From Prionace glauca (lineage: Eukaryota > Chordata > Chondrichthyes > Carcharhiniformes > Carcharhinidae): a stretch of 64,000 bases of DNA. Within the stretch, counting starts at the first letter, position 1. Each line of letters opens with the position of its first letter. The stretch spans positions 63,266,470 to 63,330,469 of the forward strand of contig CM075724.1 of assembly GCA_037974335.1 (NCBI GenBank), given 5' to 3'. The notes below the pieces were generated by a model. The model was not told where the DNA came from. It searched no databases and saw only the letters and a program-made list of their open reading frames with translations. This document shows positions 23,276-33,189 of the stretch, piece by piece. Position numbers and translations under genes: made by a program.

Positions 23276-23428
23276 GGCAAACAGGGATATCCACTGTTTG
23301 CTGAATTCCATGTCTGAGATGTTCAAGTCAGATGACACTAACCTATACAAGACGCATGTATATTCTAAATTGTATTCTACAATGATGCATGTGTCTTTAT
23401 ATGTCCTGTTTGTGAACAGAACTCCCAC
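21017..23428 (-). CDS. CR1 LINE reverse transcriptase, long open frame (803 codons)
   Basis: The frame encodes the end of an APE endonuclease and a complete reverse transcriptase, the enzymes that nick target DNA and copy the element's RNA. Residues 1-54 read through flanking repeat DNA and are not LINE sequence. LINE homology starts at CNEAGRIRD (55-63), and SDH (73-75) is the last endonuclease motif. In the RT I see KSPGPDGMHPRVL (308-320), NYRPVSLTSVVGKML (367-381), motif A VVFLDFQKAFDKV (435-447, Asp439), SGVPQGSVLGP (494-504) and motif C FADDTK (525-530, Asp527/528). The C-terminal region ends with GIKGYGERAGRWS. All catalytic RT residues are present. The N-terminal endonuclease and ORF1 are missing by 5' truncation, so this copy cannot move on its own. 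Confidence 0.85.
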   Translation of the reverse strand: MGVLFTNRTYKDTCIIVEYNLEYTCVLYRLVSSDLNISDMEFSKQWISLFAHGLCNEAGRIRDLAVKDPLGESDHCMVEFLVQMEEEKVGSQTRVLCLNRGEYGRMREELANVDWGNALEGRSAEEQWRIFKEIFLGAQQKFIPMVKKDSRRRGNKPWITKEVKESVKLKAEEFRVAKSSGREEDWERFKCQQRLTKKLIKEGRRSYEAGLALNIKKDSKSFYKYIKRKRLARINVGPLEDEKGELVVGDRDMAKVLNNFFVSVFTEEDVNNLPGVSDGKVVGMEGLNDITVTREVVLDRLEGLIVDKSPGPDGMHPRVLKEMAEVIVDALVVIFQTSLDSGEVPEDWKTANVTPLFKKGGRQKAGNYRPVSLTSVVGKMLETVIKEEIARHLEGNCLIGRTQHGFIKGKSCLTNLLEFYEDVSRAVDGGEPVDVVFLDFQKAFDKVPHKRLLQKVRGHGVGGRVLAWIEDWLSNRRQRVGVNGCYSDWRLVTSGVPQGSVLGPQLFTIYIDDLEEGTECRVSKFADDTKIGGKANCAEGVESLQKDLDRLGEWARKWQMEFNVGKCEVVHFGRRNGRKDYYLRGEKLQQATVQRDLGVLVHESQKPSLQVQQVVRKANGMLAFIAKGIEYKSREVLLQLYRALVRPQLEYCVQFWAPHLRKDVLALEGVQRRFTRLIPELRGLSYEERLNKLGLYSLEFRRMRGDLIETYKMMNGMDRIEVERLFPLKKDSRTRGHSLKIKGGRFRTELRRNFFTQRVVNLWNSLPVEVVEAASLNIFKKRVDGFLIREGIKGYGERAGRWS

Positions 23429-23522
23429 TTACCTAAAGAAAAAGCAGCCCTCCGAAAGCTAGTGGTTTTTGCTACCAAATAAACCTGTTGGACTTTAACC
23501 TGGTGTTATGAGACTTCTTACT
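23290..23522 (+). repeat. Dispersed repeat with AATAAA-type 3' end (copy 2)
   Basis: The segment shares 'ctccgaaagctagtgg', 'ctaccaaataaacctgttgg' and 'actttaacctggtgtt' with the copies at 12905 and 59465. It lies directly beyond the truncated 5' end of the CR1 copy and supplies the first 54 codons of that open frame. Confidence 0.65.
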
Positions 23523-23624
23523 GCCTATACAAGAAAGCTAGGTACTATCTAAGGAGATCAATCAAAGGTACCAAAAGACAATACCGAACCAAACCAAGCA
23601 AGAACCAAACTTGGAGGTTGCTTT

Positions 23625-24003
23625 AAGAGTTGCCTAGTGCTTCACGTCATTACTGTACGCTTAAACTGGACCATCTGACGGGTAACATGACAGCTCAGTG
23701 ACTATCACTGTTTGCTGTGCAGATACATGGATTTGGGCCGATGTCTGCGGGAGTTTGCACATTCTCCCCATGACTGTGTGGGTTTTCTCCTGGTGCTTCG
23801 GTTTCCTCCCACACCCCAAAAACGTGTTCTTAGGCTGATTGGTGTAACAAATTGTCCCTAAATTAGTCTTCCCTCAATCTTCCCCAATAGGTGTAGACAA
23901 AGGTCATGGTAGAGGAGGGCACTCACAATGTTAAAATGGCAGCGCGGGCTCGTTGGGTCGAAGGGCCTGTTTCCCGTGCTGTGTTGTTCTTTGTTCTTTG
24001 AGT
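23625..24003 (+). mobile_element. LINE subfamily C 3' UTR with SINE-like core (copy 1)
   Basis: The segment shares 'tgcctagtgcttcacgtcat', 'gacagctcagtgactatcac', a SINE-like core ('gggagtttgcacattctccc', 'ggtttcctcccacacc') and the tail 'gctgtgttgttctttgttct' with 28467-28930 (-) and 62155-62617 (+). In the 28.5-kb copy this block is the 3' UTR of a LINE, so this copy is a strongly 5'-truncated LINE or a SINE of the same make-up. It interrupts the L2-like element. Confidence 0.7.
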
Positions 24004-25289
24004 CCCACACCACCACAACGATCCCCGCGGACTATGGCAAAGACTGCAAGACATAGTGGGCTACAAGATGAAGGCATGTAAAATCAGCAGCTCCAACGCA
24101 TCCCTCCCTGATGAGCTCAATTCATTCTATGCTGGTTTTGAGCAGAGCTCAGCCAGATGAGCCTGTATCTGTGATCACCATTGCAGACGTCAGAGCAGTT
24201 TTCTCAAAGATAAACCCATGGAAAGTGACTGGCCTCGATGGCGTGCCCGGACTAGCACTCAAATCCTGTGCAGATCAGCTGGTGGGAGTATTCGCAGACA
24301 TCTTCAACCAAGAAGCTTTTCTTAATAACTATGGATGGCTCTGACATCCATCATTATGAAGAGCTTCCAAAGGCTAGTCATGACATGAATCAATTCCAGA
24401 CTTCCGGAATACCTGAACCCACTATAGTTTGCCTATTACTGCAACAGATCCACAGCAGACACCATTTCCCTGGTTCTGCATTCAGCCTTGGAACCCCAGC
24501 GAAGAAGGACACCTATGTCAGCCTCCTATTTATTGACTACAGTTCGGCCTTCAACACCATCATTCCCACAAAACGCATTTCCAATTCCCTAGCCTGGGCC
24601 TCAGCACCTCCCTCTGCAACTGGGTCCTGGATTTCCTAACTCACAGGCCACAATCAGTATGGATATCCTTCACAATCATCCTCAACATCGGTGCCCCACA
24701 AGGTTGTGTTCTCAGCCCCCTACTGTACTCCTTATACACCTATGGCTGTGTGGCTAAATTCCCCTCCAATTCGATTTCAAGTTTGCTGACAGCACCACTG
24801 GAATGGGTCAGATTTCAAATAATGACAAGATAAAGTATAGGATTAAGGTAGAGAATCTGCTGACCTGGTGCTGCAACAGTAATATCTCCTACAATGTCAA
24901 CAAAACAAAAGAGATTGTCATCGACTTTTGGAAGTGTTAAGGAGAACATGGTCATGTTTACATCAATGGAGATGAAGTAGAAAAGGTGGAGAGCTTCAAG
25001 TTTTTAGGTGTCCAGATCAACAACAACCTGTCCTGATCTCCCCACACCTCCCCCCCCCATGCCAATATTATAGTTAAGCCCACCAACACCTTCATTTTCT
25101 CAAAAGACTAAGGAAATTTGGCATGTCAGATATGACTCTCACCAACTTTTACAGATGCACCATAGAAAACATTCTTTCTGATTGTATCACAGCTTGGTAT
25201 GACTCCTGCGCTGCCTAAGACCGCAAGGAACTACGAAAGTTGTGGATGTAGCACAATCCATAATGCAAACCATGTTTGGCCATGTTATT

Positions 25290-26935
25290 GAGCATGAATT
25301 AGTGTGTGATACAGGCTGATGGGATGGAGGAGGTAGATGTTCTGAGGGAAGATGTATTAGTAATTTTGAAAAACCTGAGGGTGGATAAGTCCCCTGGGCC
25401 AGATAGGATACATCCTAGGATACTTTGGGAGGCAAGGGATGAGATTGTGGAGTCTTTAGCTTTGATCTTTGGGTCCTCACTGTCCATGGGGATTGTACCA
25501 GAGGACTGGAGAGTGGCGAATGTTCTTCCTCGCTTCAAGAAAAGAAATAGGAATGATAATTATAGGTCAGTTAGTCTTACTTCGGTGGTCAGTAAGTTAA
25601 TGGAAAAGGTCCTGAGACATAGGATTTATGACCATTTGGAAAGATGCAGTTTAATCTGGGATAGTCAGCACAGTTTTGTGAGGGGTATGTCCTGCCTCAG
25701 AAATTTGATTGAATTCTTTGAGGAGGTAACGAATTTTGTGGATGAAGGTAGAGCAGTTGATGTCATATATATGGATTTTAGTAAGGTGTTTGATAAGGTT
25801 CCCATGGTAGGCTCATGAAGAAGATAAGGCTGTGTGGGATAGAAGGAAATTTGGCCGATTGGATTAATAACTGGCTGTCTCATAGAAGACAGAGGGTGAT
25901 GGTGGAAGGAAAATTTTCAGACTGGAGGCCAGTTACCAGCAGTGTACCACAGGGGTCAGTGCTGGGTCCTCTGCTATTTGTGATTTTTATCAATGACTTG
26001 GAAGAGGAATCTGAAGGGTGGGTCAGTAAATTTGCTGATGACACCAAGATTGGTGGAGTAGTGGATGAGTTGGAGGGCTCTTGCAGGCTGCAAAGAGACA
26101 TTGATAGGATGCAGAGCTGGGCCAAAAAGTGGCAGATGGTGTTTAACCCTGATAAGTGTGAGGTGATTCATTTCGTTAGGACAAATTTGAATGCAGATTA
26201 CAGGGTCAATGGCAGAGTTCTAAGGAATGTGGAGGAATAGAGAGATCTTGGAGTTCATATCCACAGATCTCTGACAGTTGCAACTCAAGTGGATAGAGCT
26301 GTGAAGAAAACTTATAGTGTATTCGCATTTATTAACAGGGTGTTTGAGTTTAAGAGCCGTGGGGTTATGCTGCAACTGTACCAGACGTTGGTGAGACCAC
26401 ATTTGGAATATTGTATTCAGTTCTGATCACCTCACTGTAATAAGGATGTGGAAGCATTGGAGAGAGTCCAGAGGAGATTTACCAGGATGCTGCCTGGTTT
26501 GGAGAGTAGGTCTTATGAGGAAAGGTTGAGGGAGCTGGGGCTTTTCTCTTTAGAGTGGAGGAGGACGAGAGGCGACTTAATAGAGATTAATTAGGTGATG
26601 AGGGGAATTGATGGAGTGGACGTGCAGAGACTATTTCCTTGGATGGATGTTACTAGGGGGCATGACTATAAGGAGATGGTGGGAGATATAGGAGGGTTGT
26701 CCAAGGTAGATTCTTCACTCATAGAGTGGTTGGGGTATGGAATGGACAGTCTGCTGTGATAGTGGAGTTTGATTCTTCAGGAACTTTCAAGCGGTTATTG
26801 GATAGGCGCATGGAGCACACCAGAAGGTAGGGAGTGGGATAGCTTGATCTTGGGATTGGACATAGATGGCACAACATTGATGACGGCTGAACGGCCTGTA
26901 CAGTGTTGTAATGTTCTATGATCTATGTTCTAAGT
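25290..26935 (+). mobile_element. CR1 subfamily B, 5'-truncated, inserted in the L2-like LINE
   Basis: Open frames 25306-25818 and 25815-26240 encode most of the RT in two overlapping frames. Blocks seen are KSPGPDRIHPRILWE, the IYMDFSKVFDKVP motif A region, SVPQGSVLGPLLFVIFIND and FADDTK. The C-terminal part to about 26860 has more stops. It ends in 'atgttctatgatctatgttc'. The frameshift at about 25815 and later stops make it inactive. On both sides the L2-like sequence continues in register, so this is a younger insertion. Confidence 0.85.
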
Positions 26936-27305
26936 TCAAACCAGCCTTCCATCCATTGACTCTGTCTACACTTCCCTCTGCCTCGGCAAAACAGCCAGCA
27001 TAATTAAGGACCCCACACACACCGGACATTCACTCTTCTACCTTCTGTGGGGAAAACGATACAAATGTCTGAGGTCACCTACCAACCAACTCAAGAACAG
27101 CTTCTTCCCTGCTGCTGTCAGACTTTTGAATGGATTTATCTTGCATTAAGTTAATCTTTCTCCACACCCTAGCTATGACTGTAACACTACATTCTACACT
27201 TTCTCGTTTCCTTCTCTATGAACGGTATACTTTGTCTGCATAGCGCAATAAACAGTCCTTTTCACTGTATGTTAATACATGTGACAATAATAAATCCAAC
27301 CAAGT

Positions 27306-27990
27306 CAAATCAAATCAAATGTTTCGTTTCTTTCACGAAAACTGACCAATACAACAACTGAAATACCATAACAAATCGCACTAAAGAATACGATCTAAAC
27401 ATTACAACTAAAATTAACATCAGGAAAATTACATCAGACCATTCAATGATTCACCTTCTCAGCGTGGGGATTCCTATAGCAGAAGATTCGATTACTTTGG
27501 CGGAACTGGCATGTAACCTAATCATGAAAATATATGGGAGCACGTGTTCATATGTTTACATCTGTAAGTGTGTGCCGAGGTTATACAGCTGCATAGCTGT
27601 TATCCTGAACTGAGACATAAAGGTGACGTAATTGTCGAAAAAATAAAGTCAACAATTTAATATTGACAGCGAAACATTATGCATTCTGTTGGCAGAACAG
27701 AAACCGCTTTTCTGAACGAAGAATTGCAACATTTGATATTGCCTAATTTTTATGTTATTGGACGTAAACCAACAAGTGTGAGGTGAAATCTCGACATGCC
27801 AATTTGAAATCTGTTTGGAAAATTAAAAAAAGCCATTAAACAAAAAATTATCCGCCTTAAAATGAGTCACGATGACTCATTTTATGGATATGGCTAAAGA
27901 TTAAAATAAGAGTTATCAGAAAAGCTGAGCAAGACACTTTTGGGCTGCTGGAAGGCCACATTGTTGTCTTAGCCCAATAGTTTCCTTCCG
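27306..27990. other. AT-rich DNA with a small AP-1 palindrome
   Basis: No gene or repeat is recognised apart from the 27-bp palindrome at 27858-27884. Confidence 0.4.
27858..27884. promoter_or_regulatory. 27-bp perfect palindrome with two AP-1-type sites
   Basis: TGAGTCA (27863-27869) and TGACTCA (27873-27879) lie head to head three bases apart, inside a perfect inverted repeat from 27858 to 27884. TGAGTCA is the consensus of AP-1 (Fos/Jun) binding. There is no nearby gene to regulate, so function is only a possibility. Confidence 0.4.
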
Positions 27991-28466
27991 TATGCAGGTG
28001 CAGTACGTAATACAAAAGGCAAATGCAATGTTGGCATTTGTTGGAAATGTAAAAGTAAAGAAGTGTTGTTGCAATTGTATAGGAAGTTGGGGAGACCACA
28101 TGTGGAGGGTTGTGCCCTGTTTTAGTCTCTTTATTCGAGGAAGGATGTGTTGGCATTGGAGGCAGTTTAGAGGAATTTCACCAGATATATTCCCAGGATG
28201 AAGTCGTTGACGTTTGAGGGGTGGTAGAACAATTTTGGACTTGTACTCACTGGAGTTTAGAAGGATAACAAGGGATGTGATCAAGGTATATAAAATTTTA
28301 AAAGAGATTGATAAACTAAATGTAGAGCAAATGTTTCCTTTCTTGGGGCAATCTAGAGCAAGAGATCACGGGTGTAGGTTGCAAGACGGTAGATTTGTGT
28401 GCAGTTTTGGGCGCCGCACCTGCGCAAGGATATTTTGGCCCTGGAGGGAGTGCAGAGGAGGTTTAC

Positions 28467-30774
28467 AAAGAACAAAGAACAACACAGCACGGGAAACAGG
28501 CCCTTCATCCCAACGACCCGCGCCGCCGTCCCATGGTCAGTGACCTATTCATGATTTTAGTCTATGCCTAATGTATGAGGATCAGGGAGGTCCAATATAG
28601 GGACAATTTGTTACCCAATCAATCAGCCTAAAAGCACATTTTTGGGATGTGGGAGGAAACCGGAGCACCCGGAGGAAACCCACGCAACCACGGGGAGAAC
28701 GCGCAAACTCCCACAGACACAGGCCCAAATCCATGTGTCCGCACAGCAACAGAGATAGCCTCTGAGCTGTCATGATGCCCTCGAGATGGTCCAGTTTACG
28801 CACACCAACGACATGAAGCAGTAGGCAACTCCCGAAGCAATGTCCAAGAAAAGCCCACCACAACCTGCTGCCCGCATGCCCCTTGCTGGACTTAAATGCC
28901 TGTGGGAAAAAAAAAATCATGATTAAAAGACTCTATATCCCTGAGGCTAAAACTGACCCCAAGCCTACAATGCTTAGTATGGCCTGTTATATCCCCCTAT
29001 ATGTAGACCGCTCTTGTGGCTGTCCAAGTGACTCTTGAACAACCCTAGCGTGCCTGCTTCCACCACCTTACTCGGCAGTGCATTCCACATCCCCACTACC
29101 CTTTGTGTGAAAAACTGCCCTCTAATATTAGTCTTATATCTAGCCCCCCTCACCCTAAGCCCATGACCCCTCGTTCTATCCATTTCTAATAGCGGAAAAA
29201 GCTTATCAACATCTACTCTATCTGTCCCCTTCATAATCTTATAAACCTTTATTAGATCCCCCCTCAGCTGACGTCTCTCAAGGGAAAACAGCCCAAGTGC
29301 ATTCAATCTTTCCTCGTAAGACAGCCCTTCCATACCAGGCAACATCCTGGTAAATCTCCTCTGCACTCTCTCCAGGATCTCTACATCCTTCCGGTAGTAC
29401 GGCGACCAGAACTGGATGCAGTACTCCAGGTGAGGCCTAACCAACGTTCTATACAACTGCAACATCAGACTCCTACTCTTATATTCTATACCCCTTCCTA
29501 TGAAGGCTAACATGCCATACGCTTTCCTCATCACATTCTGCACCTGCACCGACACCTTCAGGGACTTGTGTACCTGCACCCCCAGGTCTCTCTGCGTATC
29601 TATACTCCGGATAGTTCTACCTTTTATCATATAACTCCCTTCCACATTATTCCGGCCAAAGTGCATCACCTCGCATTTCTCCGGATTAAATTCCATTTGC
29701 CATCTATCTGCCCAATCTACCAGCCTGTCTATGTCCTGTTGCATTGCCAGGCACTGCTCCTCAGTACCCACCAATCCAACCATCTTAGTGTCATCAGCAA
29801 ATTTGCTGATCACACCACCTACCCCCTCTTCCAAGTCATTAATATATACTACAAATAGTAGAGGTCCTAGTACCGAGCCCTGCGGCACCCCACTTGTGAC
29901 AGACCTCCAATTGGCAAAGGAGCCCTCCACTACTACCCGCTGTCTCCTCCTCCCAAGCCAGTTCTCCACCCATCTACATACCTGGCCTTGTATCCCATGA
30001 GCCTTCACCTTTTCTATCAGCCTACCGTGAGAGACCTTGTCAAACGCCTTACTGAAATCCATATAGACAACATCAACGGCTTGTCCTTCGTCAACCGTTT
30101 TTGTCACCTCTTCAAAAAATTCCAATAGATTCATAAGGCACGACCTCCCTGTAACAAAGCCATGCTGCGTATCCTTGATCAGATTGCAGCGCTCCAGATG
30201 CTCATACATCCTATCCTTGAGGATCCTCTCCATTATCTTGCCTATAACTGAAGTCAAGCTCACTGGCCTATAGTTCCCTGGGTTATCCCTCTGACCCTTC
30301 TTAAACAACGGTACTACATTTGCAATCCGCCAATCCTCTGGGACCTCACCTGTGTCCAAAGAAGAGACAAAGATTTGCGTCAGAGGCCCAGCAATTTCAT
30401 CTCTCACCTCCCTTATCAGCCTAGGATAGATGCCATCAGGCCCTGGAAATTTGTCCGTCTTTATACTGTCTAAAAGTCCCAACACCTGTTCCCTCGCGAT
30501 GACTATTTCCCTCAACGGATCCTCAAACTTCTCAAGCACAGCAGCAGAGGACTGACCCCTCTCCTGAGTGAATACCGACGCAAAGTATTCATTCAAGATC
30601 TCCCCCATTCCCCCAGGCTCCAAGCATAGTTCCCCTCCTCTGTCCCTGAGAGGACCAATGTTCCCTCTAACCATCCTTTTCTTTCTAATATAGGAGTAAA
30701 ATGCCTTAGGATTTTCCTTAATCCTACCTACCAAAGCCATTTCGTGGCCTCTTTTTGCCTTTCTGATGCTCCTT
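28467..30774 (-). mobile_element. LINE subfamily C with SINE-like 3' UTR, inner layer
   Basis: The whole block lies between two copies of TTTAC, as expected for one insertion. It contains the 588-codon RT frame, then on the minus strand about 45 bases of 3' UTR and a T/A-rich stretch. A SINE-like block follows and ends at 28467 with CTTTGTTCTTTG repeats. The SINE-like block recurs with the same left extension at 23625 and 62155. Confidence 0.75.
28974..30740 (-). CDS. CR1-type reverse transcriptase, uninterrupted 588-codon frame
   Basis: The frame covers the linker and the whole RT of a CR1-clade LINE, without the endonuclease. Blocks in order are ENPKAFYSYIRKKRM (9-23), FPGPDGIYPRLI (98-109), NYRPVSLTSVIGKIM (156-170), motif A VVYMDFSKAFDKV (224-236, Asp228), SGVPQGSVLGPLL (283-295) and motif C FADDTK (314-319, Asp316/317). 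The C-terminal thumb and tail end with HIGGYNRPY. All RT catalytic residues are present and there is no stop, so the insertion is fairly young. The start Met is only the first in-frame Met. The element is 5'-truncated about 34 bases beyond it. Confidence 0.85.
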   Translation of the reverse strand: MALVGRIKENPKAFYSYIRKKRMVRGNIGPLRDRGGELCLEPGGMGEILNEYFASVFTQERGQSSAAVLEKFEDPLREIVIAREQVLGLLDSIKTDKFPGPDGIYPRLIREVRDEIAGPLTQIFVSSLDTGEVPEDWRIANVVPLFKKGQRDNPGNYRPVSLTSVIGKIMERILKDRMYEHLERCNLIKDTQHGFVTGRSCLMNLLEFFEEVTKTVDEGQAVDVVYMDFSKAFDKVSHGRLIEKVKAHGIQGQVCRWVENWLGRRRQRVVVEGSFANWRSVTSGVPQGSVLGPLLFVVYINDLEEGVGGVISKFADDTKMVGLVGTEEQCLAMQQDIDRLVDWADRWQMEFNPEKCEVMHFGRNNVEGSYMIKGRTIRSIDTQRDLGVQVHKSLKVSVQVQNVMRKAYGMLAFIGRGIEYKSRSLMLQLYRTLVRPHLEYCIQFWSPYYRKDVEILERVQRRFTRMLPGMEGLSYEERLNALGLFSLERRQLRGDLIKVYKIMKGTDRVDVDKLFPLLEMDRTRGHGLRVRGARYKTNIRGQFFTQRVVGMWNALPSKVVEAGTLGLFKSHLDSHKSGLHIGGYNRPY

Positions 30775-31527
30775 TTTACTAGGCTGATACCGGAGTTGAG
30801 GGGATTGAGCTATGAGGAGAGGCTGAATAAACTAGGCTTGTACTCGTTAGAGTTTAGAAGAATGAGGGGAGATCTCATTGAGACGTATAAGATGATGAAT
30901 GGGATGGATAGGATAGAGGTGGAGAGACTCTTCCCGCTCAAAAAAGTAGGACTAGGGGGCACAGCCTCAAGATAAAAGGGGGGCGATTTAGAACAGAGTT
31001 GAGGAGGAACTTCTTCACTCAAAGGGTGGTGAATCTCTGGAATTCTCTGCCCGTTGAAGTGGTGGAGGCTGCCTCGCTAAATATTTTTAAGAAACGGGTT
31101 GATGGGTTTTTGATAAGAGAAGGGATTAAGGGTTATGGGGAGAGGGCGGGAAGGTGGAGCTGAGCTACGACAGATCAGCCATGATCTTATTGAATGGCGG
31201 GGCAGGTTCGAAGGGCTAGATGGCCTACTCCTGCTCCTATTTCTTATGTTATTTAAAACTGAGACGAGGAGGAACTACTTCTCCCAGAGAGTGGTGATTT
31301 TGTGGAATTCGCTGTCCCATAGTGCGGTGGAGTCTGAATCGCTGAACGATTTTAAGAAGGAGATAGACATATCCAACAAAAAAAAGAACAAAGGGATAGG
31401 GATATGGGGAACAGGTGGGAAGGTGGATTTGAGACCAGGTAGAGATCAGCCATGATCTGATTGAAAGGAGGAGCAGGCTCAAAGAGCTAAATTTGTCTAC
31501 TTCTGCTCCTCATTCTTATGTTCCTAT

Positions 31528-32373
31528 TAATGGACGAACGATGAATTTAGGAAAAACCTGGACTCAGTCCCAAACTAGTATGGTTGACTCTGACCCGTCC
31601 TCTGGAAAGGTCGATCAACGCATTCGGTTGCAAAGAAACTGGAAAGAGAAATCCCGGTGTGCCACTTAGTCATGGCAAAGGGCTGAGCCCTAAACCAGTA
31701 GCAAAATGAAGATGAAATCATGCATTCGGAGCGCCCCTAATAGCGTGCGTTTAAATTAGTTTGCTTCCTTTCAAAGATGAATAAGCCGATAAATCGAAAC
31801 AATGTTGTTGATTTTTCGCCCGCTCCTTTTCTGCTCTTGAAAGTGAATCAGTTGTGCATTCTACAATTAACCCAACGTGACCGAATTGATCATCCTTCAC
31901 GCGTGATTCCCAATGGTGACAAAACGTGGCACTGGAACCAGAACGAACCCATAGAGAACGGTCAAACATGTTTGTGACTTGGACCAGAGGGGCCGAGTGC
32001 AAAATTGAGACAGATGAGGAAATGAATTTCAGACCTGCGCCCTGCAAGCCCTTGCTGTTCCCGATCAGAGCACCCAACTGGTCCTGAAATTGTTCAATTG
32101 ATTTTTCTTTTGCTGCACTATTCTAACTGCTACGAATTTAAATTGTAAAAAAAGGTGAGGTAAATACCCTTAGTAGGGATGGTGGTTAGAATTTAACATC
32201 TCGACGTTCCCTGCCAGAAAAGATTGTTGAATCGCAGTGCGCTTTATATGGAGTGATCTGGAGAGCCGCACGATTTTCTTCTGTGACGCAATATTTTGGA
32301 TGTCGACAATATTTGCTAATTCCACATTCTTAGTATTCTTTAATTCATTATTCAAGAAGGGAGGTAGGGGGGA
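31528..32373. other. No recognisable feature
   Basis: Short open frames on both strands (31751-32077 -, 31777-31977 +) overlap each other and have no known domain. Confidence 0.35.
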
Positions 32374-32902
32374 AAACAAGTACCTATAGGCCTGTGAATC
32401 AAAACTCAGAGGTGGAGAAATTTTTAGAAAACATTCTGAGGGGCAGAATTAATTTGCACTTCCTGAGACAAGGATTAATCAAGAGGAGTCAGCGTGGCTT
32501 TGTCAGGGGGCGATCTTGTCTAACAAATTTGATTGAATTTTTCGAGGACGTGATTACATGTGCAGATTATTGCAGTGCAGTTCAGGTACTCTGTGTGGGC
32601 TTCCATAAGGATTCTGATAGGGTCAAATGGGAGACTGATCAAGAAGATTTGAATCCATAGGAACCGCGGCAATCTTGGCTAATTAAATGTAAAATTGACT
32701 TAGTGGCAAGAGACAGAGTGTTATGGTCGAAATGTATTTTATGACTGGGCACCAGTGCCCAGCAGTGTACCCAAGGGTCTGTGCTGGGTCGCCTGCTGTT
32801 TGCATTGTACATTAATGATCCAAACATGAGTGTGGAAGCTACGTTCAGGAAGTTTGCACATGGCACGAAAAGTTGCGGTGTGTATACAGGAGGAAAGCTC
32901 TA
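32374..32902 (+). mobile_element. CR1-type RT fragment, old
   Basis: The open frame 32394-32660 carries SQRGFVRGRSCLTNLIEFFEDV. A degraded GSVLGRLLFALYINDP follows at about 32775-32822. The catalytic motifs are degraded and the 3' end is missing. Confidence 0.75.
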
Positions 32903-33129
32903 ATACACAGCTTTCTTTACCCAGAGGGTGGTGAGGGACTGGAATGCCCTGCCAGCTGCAGTTGTAAATGCACCTAGTTTGGAGGCGTTTAAGAGATCTG
33001 TGGATAGGTTTATGGACGAAAAGGGATTGGTTTAGGCTAGTGGGTCATTGTTTTGTAACTGGCTGGCGCAACATCGTGGGCCGAAGGGCCTGTTCTGCGC
33101 TGTAATGTTCTATGTTCTATGTTCTATGA
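32903..33129 (+). mobile_element. CR1-type LINE 3' tail
   Basis: It encodes FFTQRVVRDWNALPAAVV-like sequence and ends in 'gggccgaagggcctgttctg' and a triplicated 'ttctatg' at about 33104-33128. Confidence 0.8.
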
Positions 33130-33189
33130 TAAAGTTGGTATGGTCAGATGACCCCTTAACTGAGGGGCCAAGAACCAATTGCATATATT

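Larger units (their letters stand above)
20590..27305 (+). mobile_element. L2-like LINE broken up by later insertions
   Basis: Plus-strand segments fit one element in order. At 20640-20913 is a linker with the DWSLFRDSAISLNEYT pattern. At 23523-23625 is KLGTI-GDQSKVPK. At 24003-25288 is the [51 protein letters not shown], and later a VESFKFLGVQI block. At 26937-27305 are the C-terminus (SIIKDPTHTGHSLFYLL, NSFFPAAVRLLNG) and a 3' UTR ending in 'catgtgacaataataaat'. The gaps hold a CR1 (-) with another repeat, a LINE tail, and a CR1 (+). Stops and frameshifts are common. The L2 clade is inferred from the [11 protein letters not shown] and [14 protein letters not shown] motifs. Confidence 0.75.
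28397..31250 (+). mobile_element. CR1 subfamily A 3' end, middle layer of the nest
   Basis: 28397-28466 encodes the block before RRFTRLIP (read out of frame here), and 30775-31250 continues at TRLIPELRGLSYEERLNKLG and runs to the tail 'ctcctatttcttatgtta'. The two parts join across the inner insertion, which is flanked by TTTAC at 28462-28466 and 30775-30779. A small deletion breaks the frame near 30950. Confidence 0.85.
27990..31527 (+). mobile_element. Old CR1-type LINE 3' part, outer layer of a three-deep nest
   Basis: The first half is 27990-28396 and ends at LQDGRF. The second half resumes at 31251 with KTETRRNYFSQRVVILWNSL and ends in 'ttcttatgttcct' near 31526. Together they read as one CR1 C-terminus and 3' UTR, split by the subfamily A copy. 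ATTT occurs on both sides of the insertion (28393-28396 and 31251-31254). Confidence 0.8.
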
